Shown: one piece after another, positions 57,970-64,000 of the stretch
Numbering within the stretch: the first letter of the stretch is position 1
How the letters are laid out: each line of letters begins with the position of its first letter
Assembly (NCBI GenBank): GCA_036971475.1
Contig: JBAIZL010000005.1
Span: 162,421,886-162,485,885, forward strand
Reading direction: 5' to 3'
Length of the DNA stretch: 64,000 bases
Source: Prosapia bicincta
Lineage: Eukaryota; Arthropoda; Insecta; Hemiptera; Cercopidae
The notes under the pieces: model-generated
Database searches by the model: none
Told to the model about the DNA's origin: nothing
What the model saw: the letters and a program-made list of their open reading frames with translations, nothing else
Program-made: the position numbers and the translations under genes

Positions 57970-59995
57970 GATGTTTTACGCTCATTTTACGCTTCATACC
58001 CAAAAGGTATTATGACAAAATGAGGTATTAAGAACCACTGTTCATTTAGATCTACATAACCACATTGACTAATAAACCGATTGCCCCTAGAAATTATGCA
58101 ATCAATTTGAGATGGGTTGTTTGTAGATTGATATGAATAGATGCTCTTGATAATGCTAATTATATTTGTTTAGCTAAAAACCGAACAATGTTTGAGCAAT
58201 GTGTGTGTAAAAGTTTCTTGTGTATAAAATATATGGACAGAAAAGTAATTTTGAAAGAAGTAAAAAAAGGTTAAATTCAAGAAAATATGAATATATTGAG
58301 TAGGCCTATATGTAAGTTCTGAACCATTGACCATTGAAGGCCCTAAAGTTTACAAATCGAAAAATAAATCGACGTATTTTTTCTGAAACATGTAAAAAAT
58401 CTGTATTAAAACAGGAAATGATCTGCACACACTGTTTAATTATAAGCAACCTCTGATGACCTTTAAACGGCTAATGAAAGTTTTGGAAGAAGGCATTCTG
58501 ATATTGTCAGTGTTTGATAAGGCAGCACAGAGGTCATGGTTCAAGGTTTGGATCGTCTTAAAAAGCGCAGACAAAAATAAATGTCCTAAATTGCGATCAA
58601 ACAATATTTATTTCGTAGTTCATATGAATTAAGGGATTTAATATGATGACCGCTACATTAGGGTGACGTCACAGTTTAATACAGATACAGTATATGAAAA
58701 AAAAATTCAATTTATTTTGCAATGGTTGAGTTGACCTTCAAATATTCTTAGAAATATTTAAATTTTCCACGAATGGCATTTGCTTGAAACAATTACAGTT
58801 AAGTGGTATAATAAATCGATATATGTGCTACATAGATCGCATTTAAACTATACGCAGGCTCGTAACAGTCTGCAGTCACATCTAAATAAGGGCCATCATA
58901 TTGCAAAAACGGACATACGCTGCCGCGGCCAAACCTAAAGTTGGGGAGTGTGCAAATCATTGCCCCAACACGTTCATCCTACAATAAAAGCAACCGTATT
59001 TATATGTTTTTTTCACTTGGACATGGTGATGATGGCTACTGTAGGTCTGAGATGCGCTAGTTCAACCGCGGTCAAAATATGATCCCGCACGACTTACTAG
59101 ATCCCCGGACCAGTGGTGCGTCGAGCGTGATTTGCCAGTGGATAAATCAATGGAACTTATGTAAAAAAACAGCCAAAATGTTCAATTATAACTATGTAAA
59201 AATATATTTAGTAATTATAATTTATGTGTAAAATTAATTTAATAATATGCTATTGCAGGAATACTACTCAAAACGTCTTTACTCTAATTTGATTTGAACT
59301 TTTGACTTCTGCTCTTGTTGATTGTTGATAAAATTATAGACATTTTATTTAGTTGGTTACTACAGGATATAGTTTTAGAAATCACATTAAAGATTGATTT
59401 AAATAAATTAAAACTCAAGTATAAAAACCAAATCCTCTCTTCGTAAATTGTTATAAATTTTGTAATAATTTTACTAAACGTTTACTATGATTTACACATT
59501 TACCTTTTAATATTTTGACGTTACTATTTAATTTGTATAAATTTAAATGTCTTTAGAATACTGACAGAAAATTCATCAATCATATTGTTGACACTATTAT
59601 ATAAAGCTCTTTAGCATTGGTCGTTATTTGACAACATTTTGGTGTTTTATACCTAAAATATAGTTATACACGTTATTTACCGTGTGCTTACACATTTAAA
59701 AAATTTTTTAATGAACAATTAGTTAATAAAATTTTACTGAAGTAAATCTGAATTTAATAATTTTTCAAAATTCAATACATGGTTATATTGTTATTAAAAT
59801 TCTGACTTGGCCCAAAACTATCAATGCACAACTCATTCTCTAACATGGTTTTGGGTCAAAACAACCTCCAGTGTTCCTTGAGGATGGAATCTTGCTGTAC
59901 TCGCTTCTCATAGGTTTTAAAGCCACCTTTAAAACAGGGCCTTTGAAATCTACTACCTTGAGAGAGATTTCTCTAGAGAGTCTCTTTCTTGAGAG
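57970..59995. other. Non-coding stretch containing one dispersed-repeat fragment
   Basis: Apart from the fragment at 59,015-59,105, no gene or transposon end was recognised. A GC-richer patch at 58,850-59,150 surrounds that repeat. Confidence 0.35.
59015..59105 (-). repeat. Dispersed repeat fragment, partner of 720-800
   Basis: Minus strand: GTAAGTCG, GCGGGATCAT, TTTTGA, CTAGCGC, CTACAGTAG, CATCATCACCA, the same order as at 720-800. Class unknown; a B-box-like GTTCAACCGC on the plus strand hints at a SINE but is weak. Confidence 0.5.
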
Positions 59996-59997
59996 AG

Positions 59998-60199
<202 letters not shown>

Positions 60200-63100
60200 A
60201 TCTTTTCCAATATTTCATATCTTATCTGATGATCGCTTAGATCATCAAAATTATCATATTTAATACAATATGGTAGTCCTGATGTGTACCCAGTTATACT
60301 TTTAAACTTGTTTTTGTATCTAAAAATAATTAAATATAAAATGTGTCAGACATATCTAAAAACGTTTTCATTAAAAAAATTGGAATAAAAATATATAATC
60401 CCTTTTCAATAAATGTGTATTTAATATTGAATAAATTAGGTTATTGTACAATTTAACATAATTCATTATTTGTGTACTGGAAAATTATATAGTAATATTG
60501 GAATTTAATATCATACAATACAGAAAATAGTATAACATACGAGTCATTTGTTCATAAGTTATCACATAATTTAAATAAATATTCAGTATTTTAAAAAATA
60601 TAGTAAAATGGATCTGGAAACGATCTAACATAATCTTTTAATAACCTCTAAGTGGAAACGGATTGATATTTACGTTAATAGATTCAATTAGAAGCTCGGT
60701 GTTAATAGTTTAATCAGGTATATTGAAGCAATTACATGACGTGTTTTTTGTTACTGGAAAAGAAGGACATTCATAGATTCCGTGAGAAGGGCTTATTAAA
60801 GTCTAGCACATTCTCTACTGAAAACCCTTAACCCTCTAAGAAAAACATTATTTATAACAAAACGAAAATTTTCAGTCATAGTTTTTTTAAAAAAACAGAT
60901 CTATATCGTTTCTGAACCTTCGACAAATTAGTTCTTTGATTAGTTTTTAATATAACGATCTATGAGTAAGTACTGCAATGTATTGTCCGTAATTGAATAT
61001 ATGTCTTTAAAAATATTCCTACACATTCTACATAACAATTGAAATATGTTCTTTCCAATGGCATTTTTAAAGGAGCTCTTACATGCTGGCCACCTTCGAA
61101 AATTTCATTTTCTTGGGTAAAACTAAAATATGGTTTTCAGTAAAACCGTTTGAAGACACGGAGCTCTCACCATCAGACAAATGAGGTAAAATGTACAATC
61201 TCTAAAGAGATGCATTGTTGTCACGTCAAGTTAATAGCGCCATTCAAGTGACTGTAGATTGAAATACATCGTGCAGAAACATTCGGCCAAGTAGCATAAT
61301 GAGTGACAGACGCTCAACGCCTGTATAGTGTCAGCAACGCCCCCTTGATCGATGGCCACTGCCTTTGGTAATGTTCGCAATCGCTGACTCAATTAGAGAT
61401 TTACTAAGCATTGACGGAAGAGAGACAAACCTACTACTGTACATCTGGTTTGATACAGTCTAATAAACTGTTTGGAACAACGGACAATGTTATGACACAA
61501 GTAGCCAACTTTCGTGAATATGTAAGAGTCATTCTTATATGAGTCTGATCATTCGTTAAGTACTATATTTTTCTACAGAAGTTTAGTGTCTATCCCCTAA
61601 CATTTTGAGGTGTTTCAATACTTGAGATATTTACGGCTACAAATAAATATTTGGGCAGAAAGTGTTGTTGGCAGTGCAAATTAAGCCCTTGACATTTAAG
61701 TTCCGTAAAACACTATAGTAAAAATTAAGGGCTTTGAGACAAAAAATGTCAGAGATATAGGCGCTCACTTGTGGGATGGTACTTATCCTTCCGTGTCACT
61801 GACCTCTGAAACAATAAAGCTAAATAGCTTAACCACCCCGTAAGTTTGCTGAAAACGTATTTTGGTAAACCACTACCATTCCAACTCACCACCAGTTCGT
61901 TTGTCTATATCACCACTGAACTCTCTACAACTAACAAAGGCAAACAGTGAGCATTCTGCTTTAACTATACTACTAATTCAAGCTACAGTGTCATTATTTA
62001 TAGTTGTTAAAGAGTGTAGAGGCGCTATGAAAAGTAAAATCAGTGAGATATTATTCAGAATAAATCCTGAATACAATTATACAATACAGTGTTTAAAATT
62101 ATAGCTAATACAGTAACAGCAAACACATAACAAGATACTAACTCCTTCAACTCGTCCCAAGTGTTGTCTTCAGTTGCTAGTTGCACTCGGCAGTCACTGA
62201 TCGGAAGTAATATATATTGCCTACACGGCGCCGTGAATTGTGTATGGGTCTGTAATGTTTTTCGTATTAGTCAACGTTTACCATTACGTTGTAGGCCTAT
62301 AGATACTGATTTTATAATAGTGAATATTTACAGCAAATATAATTAAATTATCCACACATATAAGTAAAGTTAATAAGTTATAAGCAAACTGATATAATTT
62401 GTATGAAAATAATTTAAATGATTAATATAAGGGAAAGAAAATTAACGTATATGAAAAGTCAGAAAAAGAACACAAGTAATAGAAGTTTATTAATTAAAGA
62501 AGTGTAGCAAGTAAACAGTAAACACTATATTAATTGACAGCTTGGCAGTTTGTACATTACAAACATGACAATGTAGGCAGTGTGAAACTGTGAAAACGTT
62601 TAACAAAAGTAGTTTCAATATTTATTGTTGTAGGTTTGATTATTACATTAAACAAATATAAAATTTACTAAAAAAAATAGTCAAAAATAGAAATGAAAAC
62701 CCATTGTTATAGTTTTATCGACATAAATATTCACGTTTGTTTTTTAAGCTAGTGAGTTTTTAAAAATGATTTTTAAAACAATATTAAAAATTATTAACAA
62801 TTTGTAAAAACGCTGTAATAAAACCGGGTTATTTTACACATCTAAACGTCTTCTATACTCGACCCTTCGACCCCTATTTCAGCGAGTTTTATTTAATCCT
62901 AACTATATTTACAATCCTTTCCTACCCTTAAAGGCGCTAATACTTTCTGATCGCCTAAGACCTACAAACATCCCTAATAATTGGACTGTATGCAAAACAC
63001 CAAAAGGTTAAACACATTTTCAAAGCATATGCATTGGTTTTCAGTACTTCTAAGGTATAAGCAATCCTAAAACATCGCTGTAAATGTTTTGCACAAATGG

Positions 63101-63530
63101 TTTTGATAAAGTAAATTCTCAAGGGGAATGGTTACCAAGTAAAATTCTGTGGAAAATTGTATTTTAAAGCATATGCCATTGAAGTTAAACTCGGCCTATT
63201 TCTTATTTCAAGATAGTTAATCAAGTAAGAAGAGATATATTGTAATTTATGTCATTCAATGAGGTTAATTTACAGGTTTTTTGTTTCCTTTAATCGGTAT
63301 TATTGAGTGGTGATACGTTGTTTCTTGTTTGTTCTTTTCATTCTTTGATTAATTCGAAAAGTTGGTTTATTCGGAGCGAACATGATAAACAAGGAAAACT
63401 CAAAATAGCGACATTATTCCTAAAAAGTGAGGAAGGCTCATTGCATGAAAGGAAGAGTTGTCTGAAAAGCTACTTTGGGTTAAATAGCCTTTTATGAATA
63501 ATAAAATAACGGTTTATAATTCATAGTGGT
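60200..63530. other. Non-coding stretch, little recognised
   Basis: AT-rich. ATAACCTCTAAGTGG at about 60,640 recalls the dispersed repeat, and 62,880-62,960 resembles 9,100-9,180. A somewhat GC-richer stretch at 61,240-61,440 has no open frame of interest. No signal-peptide exon for Pvf was found here. Confidence 0.35.
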
Positions 63531-63533
63531 TGT

Positions 63534-63534
<1 letters not shown>

Positions 63535-63564
<30 letters not shown>
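63535..63564. repeat. (GT)n microsatellite
   Basis: About 30 bp of GT. The remaining bases to 64,000 show nothing recognisable. Confidence 0.95.
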
Positions 63565-63567
<3 letters not shown>

Positions 63568-64000
63568 GAAAGAAACATAATGACATCAGACTTGCCCGCC
63601 TGTTCTTCGTCTACGTTTCATAACTCATCATTATTTATTTCCGAAATGTTGTCACCACTATCAGAACAATTCCCCAGGGTTCAACGCACTCTGCATTTTG
63701 GCACATAACGTTATCAAGTAATTAAGAGGTTAAAGTGACAGATGCCGAGTTAAGTGCCGAAACTCCATCACGTATCTCATTCCGATTTTTTGTACAACAG
63801 ATGTCCATATTCAAATCTAAAGCGAATCGCTGTTTTAAGAAACCAACGCTTGCTATAGCTCGGAGTACATCGAAATTTTAAGATGATGCTAAACTTAGCT
63901 ATTAAATAAGTACAGGTAGTTTCATAAATGTTAAGTCATCTACAGAAGGTAACGCACTAAAACAATTATATTCGCCATTATGTAGAATAAGAAATTTACT

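Noticed and set aside
61740..61815. Minus-strand exon-like segment with AG and GTGAGC borders upstream of the Pvf exon
   Set aside because: The only open frame ends in phase 1, but the next Pvf exon requires phase 0.

Overview
The window is AT-rich eukaryotic DNA, almost certainly from an insect with a large, transposon-rich genome. The evidence is an exon of an insect-type PDGF/VEGF-related factor, a BEL/Pao LTR retrotransposon, mariner, pogo-like, hAT and Harbinger DNA elements, long introns with GT..AG borders, and many long microsatellites. The sequence does not fix the order; no bacterial or organellar features were seen.

Layout. 1-0.7 kb: a 170-bp direct repeat. 1.0-4.6 kb: a satellite array of about 160-bp units with a homogenised core and decayed edges. 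5.0-6.2 kb: a dead mariner element. 6.7-11.4 kb: a predicted two-exon gene (plus strand) for a small secreted cysteine-rich protein, with TATA box, initiator and poly(A) signals; a 1,577-bp hAT relic with an intact 8-bp target duplication sits in its intron. 11.76-17.74 kb: a nearly complete BEL/Pao retrotransposon (minus strand) with identical 259-bp LTRs, a 5-bp target duplication, a tRNA-Arg-type primer-binding site and one 1-nt frameshift near the polyprotein C-terminus. 18-35 kb: mostly non-coding, with tandem repeats (20.8-21.6 and 24.2-24.7 kb), a GC-rich exon-like segment (22.6 kb), copies of a dispersed repeat, and a pogo-like MITE (29.0-29.5 kb). 35.4-57.1 kb: two minus-strand exons assigned to one Pvf gene, separated by a 21-kb intron. 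That intron holds an internally deleted Harbinger element (39.5-40.2 kb), minisatellites, a foldback MITE (52.8 kb) and a 358-bp tandem duplication (55.2-55.9 kb). 57-64 kb: non-coding, with a pure (AC)98 tract at 60.0 kb.

How it fits together. Only two host genes are supported: the unnamed secreted protein (plus) and the Pvf growth factor (minus, partial; signal-peptide exon and the end of the cystine-knot domain not found). Nearly everything else is repeat-derived. Most short open frames are microsatellite translations or chance frames. Gene models are read by eye from splice signals, phase and motifs, without homology searches or transcript data.
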